A stretch of DNA of 31,503 nucleotides. It comes from a virus. A program made the translations under genes and the position numbers. The stretch covers positions 1 through 31,503 of the IMG/VR virus record IMGVR_UViG_3300032331_000622. One strand, written 5' to 3'. The notes beneath the pieces are model-generated. The model saw only the letters and a list, made by a program, of their open reading frames with translations. It had not been told where the DNA came from and made no database searches. Of this stretch, positions 1 through 7,549 are shown piece by piece (the first letter of the stretch is position 1; the number at the start of each line of letters is the position of its first letter).

Positions 1-618
1 CTCAATCGTGCAGGTGGCCTCCTTGCAACTGACATGCCTAATGCAAAAGTTGAAAAACTTGCGCCTACGATTCCTCCAGATTTATTCCGAGAAATTCAAG
101 AAATAGATGCCATGTTTGAAGAGGCCTCGGGCATTGTCTCTGTGCTGCAAGGCAAGGGAGAAGCCGGGGTACGCTCCTCTGGTCACGCCTCACAACTGGC
201 AAGACTTGGCTCATCACGTGCAAAGAAACGTGCCCTCATCATTGAGGACAGCTTAGAGAAGTTGGCTACGCTGTATTTGAAAGCCATGCAGGTGTATGAC
301 AACACCCACTTTACAGACTCAAAAGGCAACAAATTTATTGCTGAACAGTTTACAAAAGATTTTGTGGTAAAGGTGGATGCCCACTCTAACTCGCCTATCT
401 TTATGGAAGACCTGCGCCAGCTTGCATTCAATTTGTTTGATAAAAAAGTTATCGACAAAGAATCTTTGCTTGACTTGCTAGAGCCTCCAATGAAACAATT
501 ACTCAAAGACCGTCTGAAAAAGATGGAAGAGAAAGAGCAGGAGGCAGCGCAGCAGCAGCAAGCTCAGCAAGCACAAGCGCCAGCCAAAGGTAAACCAGAC
601 TTGAAACAGGTGGGATGA
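1..618 (+). CDS. Portal protein, C-terminal part (5' end outside window)
   Basis: The frame is open from base 1, so this is the end of a longer gene; the first ATG at 34 is internal. The visible 205 residues are mostly helical and charged, and end in a Gln/Ala/Lys-rich tail (runs of Q near residues 175-185). This fits the C-terminal crown/barrel region of a podovirus portal, the dodecameric ring through which DNA is packaged and ejected. The position supports this: it lies directly upstream of scaffold-like and capsid genes, and the terminase closes the window at the other end. The N-terminal portal core is not visible, so the call rests on context and composition. It overlaps the next small gene by ATGA (615-618), implying coupled translation. 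Confidence 0.6.
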   Translation, partial: LNRAGGLLATDMPNAKVEKLAPTIPPDLFREIQEIDAMFEEASGIVSVLQGKGEAGVRSSGHASQLARLGSSRAKKRALIIEDSLEKLATLYLKAMQVYDNTHFTDSKGNKFIAEQFTKDFVVKVDAHSNSPIFMEDLRQLAFNLFDKKVIDKESLLDLLEPPMKQLLKDRLKKMEEKEQEAAQQQQAQQAQAPAKGKPDLKQVG

Positions 619-773
619 TGGCAGAAGCTAAACAAGTTGCACCAAAAAATGACCAGCCAAGGTTCAACACAAAAGATTTGTCTAGGGGTGAGCAGTCACC
701 TAACTTGACATATCGCACCCAAGGTATTAAAACCTCAACTGGGCGTGGTCAAAGAGACTATACCCGCCGTTAA
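615..773 (+). CDS. Small basic hypothetical protein (52 aa)
   Basis: ATG at 615 overlaps the portal stop (ATGATG, with a second in-frame ATG at 618), so translation is probably coupled to the portal gene. The product is short, hydrophilic and basic, ends in TRR, and has no membrane segment or recognisable domain. Short Lys/Arg-rich proteins of this kind are common beside head genes in aquatic phages, and their function is unknown. The start overlap and lack of a gap support it as a real gene, but its length gives little statistical weight. Confidence 0.55.
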   Translation: MMAEAKQVAPKNDQPRFNTKDLSRGEQSPNLTYRTQGIKTSTGRGQRDYTRR

Positions 774-789
774 TTAACTGGAGAATCAG

Positions 790-828
790 ATGTACAAATC
801 AAAACGTGGCCGCAAGGCTCGTAGGTAA
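790..828 (+). CDS. Micro-ORF 1: 12-residue Arg/Lys-rich peptide
   Basis: The ORF encodes MYKSKRGRKARR and stops at TAA. A clear Shine-Dalgarno site (GGAG at 780-783) sits six bases before the ATG. Seven of its twelve residues are Lys or Arg. It shares six identical positions (M1, K3, G7, R8, K9, R11) with micro-ORF 2, which lies 111 bp downstream. Possible roles are a nucleic-acid-binding peptide or a leader peptide coupled to the hairpin just downstream (828-846). No function is known, and the call rests on RBS, duplication and conservation between copies. Confidence 0.5.
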   Translation: MYKSKRGRKARR

Positions 829-900
829 TTCCCCTTAAAAAGGAATCGGGTGTGGCTTATTTCCCGTTAAAAGTTCGCCGCCTTCAACATGGAGAAGACT

Positions 901-939
901 ATGCGTAAAGCTCGTAAAGGTCGTAAGAGCCGTAAGTAA
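901..939 (+). CDS. Micro-ORF 2: 12-residue Arg/Lys-rich peptide, paralogue of micro-ORF 1
   Basis: The ORF encodes MRKARKGRKSRK, then TAA. GGAGAAG at 891-897 is the RBS for ATG 901. An in-frame ATG at 889 overlaps this RBS and is less likely to be the start. Eight of twelve residues are Lys or Arg. The TAA stop lies at the foot of a strong hairpin with a GCAA loop (938-965), so a ribosome terminating here would disturb that structure, as in leader-peptide control. Function is unknown. Confidence 0.5.
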   Translation: MRKARKGRKSRK

Positions 940-965
940 TTAAACGGGGGCAACCCTGTTTAATT
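938..965 (+). other. Strong hairpin with GNRA-type loop after micro-ORF 2
   Basis: A long stem (core arms 940-949 TTAAACGGGG and 954-963 CCCTGTTTAA, extended by A-T pairs at 938-939/964-965) closes a GCAA tetraloop. One G-T wobble is present. No U-tract follows, so it is not a classical intrinsic terminator. RNA stability, processing or attenuation are more likely roles. Confidence 0.6.
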
Positions 966-988
966 GCGGTTTGACCGTTAAAATTCTT

Positions 989-1015
989 TGAAGGGCTGAA
1001 TTAAAATGCCCTTCA
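989..1015 (+). other. Hairpin upstream of the 1020 promoter
   Basis: Perfect 8-bp arms TGAAGGGC (989-996) and GCCCTTCA (1008-1015) surround an 11-base loop. No T-tract follows immediately. It may end or process the upstream transcript before the promoter at 1020. Confidence 0.45.
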
Positions 1016-1019
1016 CTTG

Positions 1020-1049
1020 TTGACAAGCTGTTTGTAAATTGTTACAAAC
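1020..1049 (+). promoter_or_regulatory. Sigma70-like promoter overlapped by a perfect dyad
   Basis: TTGACA at 1020-1025 is a perfect -35 and is followed after 17 bases by TACAAA (1043-1048, four of six matches to the -10). A perfect inverted repeat GTTTGTAA / TTACAAAC (1030-1037 and 1042-1049, 4-base spacer) covers the -10 and looks like an operator. It would drive 1070 onwards, the scaffold and capsid genes. Inferred from sequence only. Confidence 0.5.
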
Positions 1050-1069
1050 GGCAAATAAGGAGTTTTTTT

Positions 1070-1546
1070 ATGGCTGTTCCTGAAGATAAATTGATGGAGT
1101 TAATGCGTGGCCCTCGCTCAGGCGGTGGTGGCAATCCTTCCGGTTTATCTATGCCCGGTGCTGCGACACCCGGTGGCGAAGGAATGTCAGATGCAGAAAC
1201 TCCCCCAATGGCTTCCCCAATGTCTACGCCTGAACCCAAGATGGGGTCAAAAGAAGCTGCCATGATTAACTTAGGCATGGCTATGGACTTGTTGGAGCAG
1301 TCTCTCCCCGCTTTAGGCTCAGAATCAGAAGAAGGACAGAAAGCATTGAATGCTATTCGTGTCCTGAACGGCATTCTTGGTCAACGCAAGAACAAAACAA
1401 ACGAATTACAGCAGTCTGAAATTCTCCAGATGTTGCAAACACTTCCTCAAGCTGGTGGCGCATCGCCTGAAGGAAGAGCTATGGCTCAAGCGCCGATTCC
1501 CGGTATGCCCCCTGCAGGTGGTATGCCACAACCTTCCCCAATGTAA
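1070..1546 (+). CDS. Hypothetical Pro/Met/Gly-rich protein in head module (158 aa)
   Basis: The gene starts at ATG 1070 behind AAGGAG and a T-rich spacer. The first ~65 residues are low-complexity Gly/Pro/Met-rich (GGGG near residue 18). A helical central segment (about 70-120) contains a conserved-looking stretch of leucines, and the C-terminus is again Pro/Met/Gly-rich. No enzyme motif, signal peptide or membrane helix is visible. Its place between portal and scaffold suggests a role in head assembly or portal attachment, which is inference from position. It is the first gene downstream of the 1020 promoter. Confidence 0.65.
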   Translation: MAVPEDKLMELMRGPRSGGGGNPSGLSMPGAATPGGEGMSDAETPPMASPMSTPEPKMGSKEAAMINLGMAMDLLEQSLPALGSESEEGQKALNAIRVLNGILGQRKNKTNELQQSEILQMLQTLPQAGGASPEGRAMAQAPIPGMPPAGGMPQPSPM

Positions 1547-1555
1547 GGAACTATC

Positions 1556-1738
1556 ATGGACTTGTTTAAACCCCGTGGCGCAGCATCACCCCGCCGTCCT
1601 ACTGACAACAATCAGCAGAATGGCGTGATTACAAACACACCTCGTTATTCCCAGCTGGGCGGCTTGTCTGCCCCCAATAAAGTTGGCAAAACAGGTATGG
1701 CTGTTCAAAAGCCCGGTGACGGTAAAAAAGTTATCTAA
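1556..1738 (+). CDS. Small hypothetical protein in head module (60 aa)
   Basis: ATG at 1556 follows AAGGA by six bases and lies nine bases after the previous stop. The product is short, basic, and rich in Pro, Gly, Asn and Lys, with no predicted helix or membrane segment, so it is probably flexible. It sits between the 158-aa protein and the scaffold candidate. It is not recognised; a minor capsid-associated role is possible from location alone. Confidence 0.55.
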   Translation: MDLFKPRGAASPRRPTDNNQQNGVITNTPRYSQLGGLSAPNKVGKTGMAVQKPGDGKKVI

Positions 1739-1759
1739 TTCAGATAAGAGGGTAATACT

Positions 1760-2290
1760 ATGTCACTAGAAAATGTCTCAATGGAAGCACGTGATGAGCT
1801 TGCAGCGTTAGCGCAGCAGCTTGCGGATAATCCTGCAACACGTAAAGACTTCCTGCGCATGACCAAAAAGGTCAAGCCTGACCTGCCTATTCCAGAACTG
1901 GACATGGAAGACTACACGCACAATGCAGTCAACAAGTCTGAGCAGAGAGTGCAAGCACTTGAAGCTAAGTTGCGGGAGAGGGATGCCGTTGAAGAGCTGC
2001 AGAAACGCAGACAATCTTTGATGAAAAAAGGTTTGATTGCTTCAGAAGATGAAGTACAAGACGTTGAAAAAATTATGCTGGAGCGTGGTATTACCAATCA
2101 CGAGACAGCGGCAGAATTTCACCAGTGGATGAAACAAGCAGCAGTGCCTACTTCTTCAGGATACAACCCTTCACCTGTCAAACAATTTGACTTGAACAAG
2201 TATTGGAAGAACCCGGTCAACGCTGCTCGTGATGAAGCTGCAAGCGCACTCAGGGATTTGCGTAAACCGCAACGCCCTATTGGGTTGTAA
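1760..2290 (+). CDS. Putative capsid scaffolding protein (176 aa)
   Basis: The protein is highly charged and mostly helical. A heptad-like segment at residues ~58-95 (SEQRVQALEAKLRERDAVEE) resembles a coiled coil. A basic helix near the C-terminus (AASALRDLRKPQRP) resembles the capsid-binding end of podovirus scaffolds. It lies directly upstream of the major capsid gene, where T7- and P22-like phages carry the scaffold, and its size is smaller than but compatible with that family. The start at 1760 has GAGGG upstream. Scaffolds diverge quickly, so composition and position are the main evidence. It could instead be a non-scaffold head protein. Confidence 0.6.
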   Translation: MSLENVSMEARDELAALAQQLADNPATRKDFLRMTKKVKPDLPIPELDMEDYTHNAVNKSEQRVQALEAKLRERDAVEELQKRRQSLMKKGLIASEDEVQDVEKIMLERGITNHETAAEFHQWMKQAAVPTSSGYNPSPVKQFDLNKYWKNPVNAARDEAASALRDLRKPQRPIGL

Positions 2291-2303
2291 GAGGGTAAAT
2301 GGT

Positions 2304-2323
2304 GAGAACGAAAGTTCTCTTTT
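2304..2323 (+). terminator. GAAA-loop hairpin with short U-tract before capsid gene
   Basis: GAGAAC (2304-2309), GAAA loop, GTTCTC (2314-2319), then TTTT. This is a small intrinsic-terminator-like or mRNA-stabilising hairpin in the 55-bp gap before the capsid gene. With six base pairs and four T it is weak, so partial read-through or 5'-end protection of capsid mRNA is plausible. Confidence 0.45.
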
Positions 2324-2345
2324 AATACGTTCGTAAGGAGGCCTT

Positions 2346-3356
2346 ATGGCTATTGGCGGCGGCATCATACCAGCTACGGGGTCATCTCAGTTTAATGAAC
2401 TGACTTACGTAACTCGTAGAGCCTTTATTCCCAAGCTGGTTGTCCAGCTATACAACTCGACACCTTTAATGGCGGCATTGATTGCAAACAGTCAACAAGC
2501 CAGCGGCGGTGTCTCTTCTGTAACCGTTCCTGTGCAAGGCGCACAGTTTGTGAACGCTCAATGGTCTGACTACAGCGGCTCGTTCGCTCAGCCTTCAGTC
2601 CAGCAGGGTGCTTACAACGCTGAATTCGACCTGAAACTGATGATTTCTCCCGTACCGTTCCTCGGTATGGAGGGCGCAGTTCAGCAAGATGCAGCTATTA
2701 TTCCGTTGATTGAAGCTCGTATGAACGATGCAACCAACGTGATGATGGATGCAATGGCGACTGCCTTGTACAACAACACAACCAACACTCAACAGTTTAT
2801 CGGTTTGCCCGGTGCTGTTGACGATGGCACAACCTTGGCTACCTACGGTAACATCAACCGTAGCACCTACACATGGTGGAAGTCAAAGCAATATGCTGCT
2901 GGCGGTGTAAACCCAACTCGTCAAAACATCCTGCAATACATTTCTGGTACTGTTAAAAACGGTGCTGAAATGCCTTCATTCGGTGTTTGCGGATTTGGTA
3001 CATGGACATTGTTGGCTCAAGACTTTGTAGGTCAAGAGCAATATGTCATCACACCCGGTTCTGGTTTTGATTCTGACCCCAATGGCCCTCAAGCTGCATT
3101 CCGTGCATTGATGGTTGCTGGTGTGCCAATTTATCCCGACCCGTATTGCCCAGAAGGTACTGTGTACTTCCTGAACACTAACTACTTGTCTCTGTACATC
3201 CACGAGCAAGGTTCGTTTGTGTTTACGGGCTTTGAGTCCACACTTCCTAACTGGCAAATTGGCTACGTTGGTGCAGTTTTGATGATTGCCGAATTGGTAA
3301 ACGTCAAGCCTAAAGCAATGTCCAAGGTGACGGGTTACAACTACCTCTCACTGTAA
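2346..3356 (+). CDS. Major capsid protein (336 aa)
   Basis: Length, composition and position identify the shell protein. It lies directly after a scaffold candidate and before head-completion genes, behind a strong RBS (AAGGAGGCC) and a hairpin. The N-terminal helix-containing region (FNELTYVTRRAFIPKLVVQL) is followed by beta-rich segments, a central Met/Ala-rich helix (about 125-145, ARMNDATNVMMDAMATALYN, the likely HK97-fold spine helix) and a C-terminal beta region ending VTGYNYLSL. It has no Cys clusters or signal peptide. HK97 fold is inferred from general architecture of tailed-phage capsids. The protein should assemble on the scaffold around the portal. Confidence 0.8.
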   Translation: MAIGGGIIPATGSSQFNELTYVTRRAFIPKLVVQLYNSTPLMAALIANSQQASGGVSSVTVPVQGAQFVNAQWSDYSGSFAQPSVQQGAYNAEFDLKLMISPVPFLGMEGAVQQDAAIIPLIEARMNDATNVMMDAMATALYNNTTNTQQFIGLPGAVDDGTTLATYGNINRSTYTWWKSKQYAAGGVNPTRQNILQYISGTVKNGAEMPSFGVCGFGTWTLLAQDFVGQEQYVITPGSGFDSDPNGPQAAFRALMVAGVPIYPDPYCPEGTVYFLNTNYLSLYIHEQGSFVFTGFESTLPNWQIGYVGAVLMIAELVNVKPKAMSKVTGYNYLSL

Positions 3357-3366
3357 GGAGTCAAAC

Positions 3367-3696
3367 ATGTCATTAAGTGCAAATAAAATCCTACTGGCGA
3401 ATGCCGCCACCAACACCGCTGGCGCATACATTCAAACGTATGCTCTCGGTAACGCTACTGCCGTTGTTCCTGCTGGTTTCTATCAGGTTTTGGCTACAGC
3501 AAACGTCACAATCGAGATGAACACATCCAACAACATTTCCTCCCCAACATGGGTGGTTTCGTTGGCTAATAACACTAGCGGTTTAATTATCTCTGACGGT
3601 GTAAACTTCCGTGCCAACGTGTTGGCTGGAACACCTACTATCACGTTGTACGCAACCAATGGCGGTCAAAACGCTACTGGTACTTACAACTCTTAA
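3367..3696 (+). CDS. Putative small virion (head decoration-like) protein (109 aa)
   Basis: The gene starts with GGAG seven bases upstream, ten bases after the capsid stop. The product is rich in Ala, Thr, Asn and Val with alternating beta-strand patterns and almost no charge, typical of small beta-sandwich virion proteins. Capsid-adjacent genes of this size often encode decoration proteins, but no family was recognised. It probably shares the capsid transcript. Confidence 0.6.
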   Translation: MSLSANKILLANAATNTAGAYIQTYALGNATAVVPAGFYQVLATANVTIEMNTSNNISSPTWVVSLANNTSGLIISDGVNFRANVLAGTPTITLYATNGGQNATGTYNS

Positions 3697-3708
3697 TAGG
3701 GACACACC

Positions 3709-4122
3709 ATGAATGCGAATCATGTAGGGGCTTTGTACCCTGACAACTTTGGCAGTTTTGCTGTCTGTGCGCCTAAAGCTCCAATTTTTTTGGGTGCGAC
3801 AGGTAACGCAGTAGCAACTCTTGCTCAAAGTAACAATACGTCATTCATTGTTCGCCGTGTAACCGTTTGTCAAGCAAGCGGCAGTGTTGCTCTCGCAAAT
3901 GTAACTATTCTCACCAGCAATGATGGAAATACGAGCAATGCGGTAACCAATGCTGCTGCTCTAACTACCATTACAGGTTCTACTAAATTTCAAGATTTGC
4001 CTTTGGCGACAACGGCAACAACTACGATTTATAGTAATTCTCTGTATGTGTATGTTGGAACAGCAGCCGCAGCCAACAACTCTGTTGAAATTACGGTTTA
4101 CGGCGACATTGTGACGTTATGA
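3709..4122 (+). CDS. Hypothetical beta-rich virion protein (137 aa)
   Basis: A second low-charge, Thr/Asn/Ala/Val-rich protein with repeated beta-strand patterns. The N-terminus (residues 1-25) is different and contains NHVGALYPDNFGSFAVC, and an RRVTVCQASGSVAL strand follows near residue 48. It ends four bases into the next gene (ATGA at 4119-4122). Decoration or head-fibre function is possible from context and composition. No family is recognised. Confidence 0.6.
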   Translation: MNANHVGALYPDNFGSFAVCAPKAPIFLGATGNAVATLAQSNNTSFIVRRVTVCQASGSVALANVTILTSNDGNTSNAVTNAAALTTITGSTKFQDLPLATTATTTIYSNSLYVYVGTAAAANNSVEITVYGDIVTL

Positions 4123-4460
4123 GTACAGTAATTTATGTAACTAATACTGGCGACACTAAACTCAAAGATGGGTGTGGTGGCGTCTTTTATGACTTTCCTA
4201 AAGATACAACGGTAGAGATACCGTTAGAGGCAGCAAAGCATATCTTTGGTTACATGAATCCAAACAAAGAACCGTATCTTTCCCGTCTGGGTTGGATACG
4301 GTCTTTTGCAGAAATTGAAAAAGGTTATGAGAAGTTGTCAGAGTTTAAAATCTCTGAGCAGCCTCCTGAACAGAATCGCTCGTTACCCTCGGCGGTTGGC
4401 GTAGTAGCTCTTCACGTTGAAAAACGTGTTGAGCGAAAAGTCATCCAAAGGGCAGCTTAA
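4119..4460 (+). CDS. Hypothetical head-completion-region protein (113 aa)
   Basis: It begins with an ATGA overlap on the preceding gene. The N-terminal ~75 residues form a compact mixed domain (VIYVTNTGDTKLKDGC then a strand/helix pattern ending GWIRSF). The C-terminal third is charged and basic (EKRVERKVIQRAA) and probably disordered. It lies between capsid-associated genes and the adaptor, a place usually held by head-tail joining or closure proteins. Function is unproven. Confidence 0.6.
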   Translation: MSTVIYVTNTGDTKLKDGCGGVFYDFPKDTTVEIPLEAAKHIFGYMNPNKEPYLSRLGWIRSFAEIEKGYEKLSEFKISEQPPEQNRSLPSAVGVVALHVEKRVERKVIQRAA

Positions 4461-4472
4461 TATGGATGCTAA

Positions 4473-5315
4473 ATGGCAACTCTCTCTTCCTACCTCACGG
4501 AAGTGCAGCGACTCTTGCATGATGCAAACGCTGTCTTCTGGTCTACCTCGGAATTAACGGACTACATCAATGATGCCCGTGAACGAGTAGTAAGAGATAC
4601 TGGCTGTTTACGAACCCTACAAATTACTAGTACGCCACTCTCCAGCACTGGAGTAGTTGCAATCCCTTGGTCTAACGGCCTAGCTGTCACTGCAGGACAG
4701 TTTATTTTCTCAAATGTGTTCATCTACCAAGTCATTACAAGTGGCACATTGAACACGGACGCATCGCCTTACCCTTCTTCTGGTAGCGCATTCCCTCCGT
4801 CAACAGTATTTACCAACGGCACAGCCACACTGCAATACTCTAGCAACGCTGAAGTTATCAGTCTTGCTGCTTTGCCTAACGGAATTCAAACGCTTGATGT
4901 ATTGAACGTCACCCTGTATTGGGGTAATAGCCGGATTCCACTACGTTATTTGCCTTGGAGTAACTTTAACGCTCAGCTGCGTTATTGGCAAAACTACGTA
5001 GGCAGACCCATTTGCTTCTCTTCATACGGTCAAGGCCAGCTGTACATAGCGCCTGTGCCTGACCAGTCTTATTCTATTGAAGTAGATACGGTCATCTTGC
5101 CTACAGCATTAAGCACCAACACGCCCAATGCGGTAGACGTTATTGTTGACCCCTACACCACGCCCGTTGCTTTCTACGCTGCTTACAAAGCCAAGTACAA
5201 AGAGCAGAGCTATGGTGAGGCAGAAATCTATAAACAAGAATACGCTAAGCAAGTGCAAGCCGTTCTTAATTCGGTTTACACCCGCCGTATCCCCGACCCC
5301 TATTCATCCTTCTAA
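4473..5315 (+). CDS. Head-tail adaptor / tail tubular A-like protein (280 aa)
   Basis: The N-terminus (SYLTEVQRLLHDANAVFWST, then ELTDYINDARERVVRDTGC) is the typical opening of podovirus adaptor proteins: a helix, a turn with W, and a second helix. The middle is beta-rich, and the C-terminal helix (FYAAYKAKYKEQSYGEAEIY) resembles the adaptor family that docks on the portal ring. Length is between T7 gp11 (about 196 aa) and larger aquatic-phage homologues. The next gene encodes the nozzle, the normal partner, in the standard order. Start chosen at 4473 because it gives the conserved N-terminus; the RBS is weak. Confidence 0.7.
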   Translation: MATLSSYLTEVQRLLHDANAVFWSTSELTDYINDARERVVRDTGCLRTLQITSTPLSSTGVVAIPWSNGLAVTAGQFIFSNVFIYQVITSGTLNTDASPYPSSGSAFPPSTVFTNGTATLQYSSNAEVISLAALPNGIQTLDVLNVTLYWGNSRIPLRYLPWSNFNAQLRYWQNYVGRPICFSSYGQGQLYIAPVPDQSYSIEVDTVILPTALSTNTPNAVDVIVDPYTTPVAFYAAYKAKYKEQSYGEAEIYKQEYAKQVQAVLNSVYTRRIPDPYSSF

Positions 5316-5317
5316 CT

Positions 5318-7549
5318 ATGGCAGCAGCAGAGCAAAAAAAGTCCTATGCTGTTATCAAAAACTTTGCTGGCCTAAACACCAAAGCGAATAGAACAGCTAT
5401 TAAGGAAGAAGAGTTTGCATGGATTGAGAATGCCATGCCGATTGGCTTTGGCAACATCAAAATTGTTCCTGCACAGTCCACGGTCAAAGACTCCGGCAAT
5501 ACTGCTGTCTCATTTGCCAACACGGTTACTACTTTTGTATCTGCAAACATTGGTCTCAATGACTACGTTGTTGCATTTGAAAACAACGGCAGGGCTGAGT
5601 ATTTCAAAATTGATACGGCAACAAAAGCAAACGTAGCTGTCACTAGCACGTTCTCTAACACTGGCGTAACCGTTGCTCAGTACAAAAACGAACGAATTAT
5701 TATTGGCGACCCAAGCAAAGGCGTGTCATCTTGGGATGGCAATAGTGTTGTCACGATAGGCTCTGTTGGCGTTATTGGAATTACAAACCCCGGCAATGGG
5801 TATTTGTCTTCACCTAGCGTTACTATCAGCGCCCCCAATGATGCCAATGGAGTACAGGCTACAGCAATTACCACCATAACTACAGGTGCTGGCAGCGTTG
5901 CCAACATCAATGTTACGGCTGGTGGCGCTGCTTACACAGCTGTTCCGGGCGTTACGTTAAGCGCACCCAATGTTTCTGGTGGAACGCAAGCCCAAGCTGT
6001 AGCCACAATTTCTGGCGGTGCGGTTGTTGCTGTGTCTGTAACCGTTGCTGGCTCTGGTTACACAACTGCACCCAGCGTGACTTTCTCATCTGGCGCAGCT
6101 GCGGCTACTGCCGTGTTAAATACAGGCCAAGTCAGCAGCGTTTTTCTTACAAATGCAGGAACAGGTTATACGGCTCAACCTACGGTTACCATTTCTGCAC
6201 CACCTAGCGGTACAACTGCCACAGCAATAGCGTCTTACAACACTTTCGCAACTGGCACGTTATCTGTTTTGGTAACCAATGGCGGTACAGGATACGGCGC
6301 TAGTGGCTCATTTGCCGTGAGCTTTGCGGGTGGTGCTGGCGGGTCTGGTGCTGCGGGTACTGCGATTGTCAGCGGTGGTGCGGTTACAGAAGTCATTATG
6401 ACCAACGTAGGCTCTGCATATACGTCTGCACCTACCGTCAGCTTCTCTGGAGGCTCTGGCTCTGGTGCTGTTGGTACAGTAGTGCTGAACAGTGACACCA
6501 TCGTTGACGTAGCCACGTTTTCAGGCCGTGCATGGGTTGCGGCAGGGCGTACTATCTATTACAGCGCTGCAGGGTCTTATAGCGACTTTACAAGCGTTTC
6601 TGCAGGGTCTTTTGTACTTACTGACTCCACGCTACACGGCAACATTCAAGGATTGTTGTCTGCCAACAACTTTTTGTACATCTTTGGTGACGATAGCATC
6701 AACGTGTTTTCTGACTTGAGAGTAGACAGCACGGGTAGAACGCTATTTACAAACACCAACGTCAGTGCATCTATTGGTACTAAACGGTTATATGGGGTTT
6801 TCCCTTACTTCCGTTCTGTGTTGTTTATGAACGACTACGGTATGTATGCCCTAGTGGGTTCTACTACCAGCAAGATTTCAGACCAGCTTGATGGCATCTT
6901 CCCGTTTATTGATTTCAGCTTACCAATAACGGGCGGTCAGGTATTGCTAAACAATATCTTGTGCGCTGCCTTTAATTTCACCTATAACGACCCTTTGCAA
7001 AGCGGTACACCACGGCAGATTCAGTGCGTTTTCTTTGACAAGAAGTGGTTTGTGACCAGCCAAGGCGGTTTGGACTACATCACTTCTGTTCCTGTTAGCG
7101 GACTAATTCAGCTTTATGGCGTAGATGACAAAGCGTTATACAAACTATACGCCAGCACAACTGCCAGCATCAACACAACTATCAGAACGGCTTTGATGCC
7201 CTTAGGTGACCCCATCCGAACCAAGCAAGCGTTAAAATTTGGCATTGAGGCTACGTTAAATACTGGTGTGACGATGAATGTCACCGTGGATAGCGAATCT
7301 GGCTCTAGTCCTAACTATGTTTTGACCAATACTTCTGACGTTTATTGGGTTAACGACAATAACGTCACAATTACGTGGACAAATAACGCAAGTGCAACTA
7401 TTGGCTGGTTATCCTCAACAGGGTATTTCCTTTATAAGTCAGATGCACAACAATATGGGAAGTATTTGGGCTTAACTTTGACTAGCTCAAATCCTGCTTT
7501 TGTGGTAAATACGTTCGAGATGGAACATGAACTTAGAGTGAGGTTTTAA
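5318..7549 (+). CDS. Tail nozzle / tail tubular B-like protein with inserted repeat domain (743 aa)
   Basis: The N-terminal ~140 residues (NFAGLNTKANRTAIKEEEFA, then an early beta-rich region) and the C-terminal ~340 residues (YGVFPYFRSVLFMNDYGMYA and following) look like the beta-propeller-type nozzle that follows the adaptor in podoviruses. Between them, residues ~152-390 hold six degenerate repeats of ~40 residues, each with a GxGY/GxAY turn followed by xxP.VT[IL]S (for example TNAGTGYTAQPTVTISAP). Such repeats form small beta domains and could face outward from the tail for surface binding. The gene is longer than T7 gp12 chiefly through this insert. TAA is immediately followed by the next ATG (7549/7550). 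Confidence 0.7.
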   Translation: MAAAEQKKSYAVIKNFAGLNTKANRTAIKEEEFAWIENAMPIGFGNIKIVPAQSTVKDSGNTAVSFANTVTTFVSANIGLNDYVVAFENNGRAEYFKIDTATKANVAVTSTFSNTGVTVAQYKNERIIIGDPSKGVSSWDGNSVVTIGSVGVIGITNPGNGYLSSPSVTISAPNDANGVQATAITTITTGAGSVANINVTAGGAAYTAVPGVTLSAPNVSGGTQAQAVATISGGAVVAVSVTVAGSGYTTAPSVTFSSGAAAATAVLNTGQVSSVFLTNAGTGYTAQPTVTISAPPSGTTATAIASYNTFATGTLSVLVTNGGTGYGASGSFAVSFAGGAGGSGAAGTAIVSGGAVTEVIMTNVGSAYTSAPTVSFSGGSGSGAVGTVVLNSDTIVDVATFSGRAWVAAGRTIYYSAAGSYSDFTSVSAGSFVLTDSTLHGNIQGLLSANNFLYIFGDDSINVFSDLRVDSTGRTLFTNTNVSASIGTKRLYGVFPYFRSVLFMNDYGMYALVGSTTSKISDQLDGIFPFIDFSLPITGGQVLLNNILCAAFNFTYNDPLQSGTPRQIQCVFFDKKWFVTSQGGLDYITSVPVSGLIQLYGVDDKALYKLYASTTASINTTIRTALMPLGDPIRTKQALKFGIEATLNTGVTMNVTVDSESGSSPNYVLTNTSDVYWVNDNNVTITWTNNASATIGWLSSTGYFLYKSDAQQYGKYLGLTLTSSNPAFVVNTFEMEHELRVRF

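Larger units (their letters stand above)
779..985 (+). repeat. Tandem diverged 111-bp duplication carrying a micro-ORF
   Basis: Two consecutive units match with an exact 111-base offset. The RBS block TGGAGAA is at 779-785 and 890-896, the ATG at 790 and 901, TAA at 826-828 and 937-939, and CGTTAAAA at 865-872 and 976-983. Each unit holds a 12-codon ORF followed by hairpin-forming sequence. Matching spacing at four landmarks, with diverged sequence between them, indicates an old duplication under length constraint. Confidence 0.75.
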
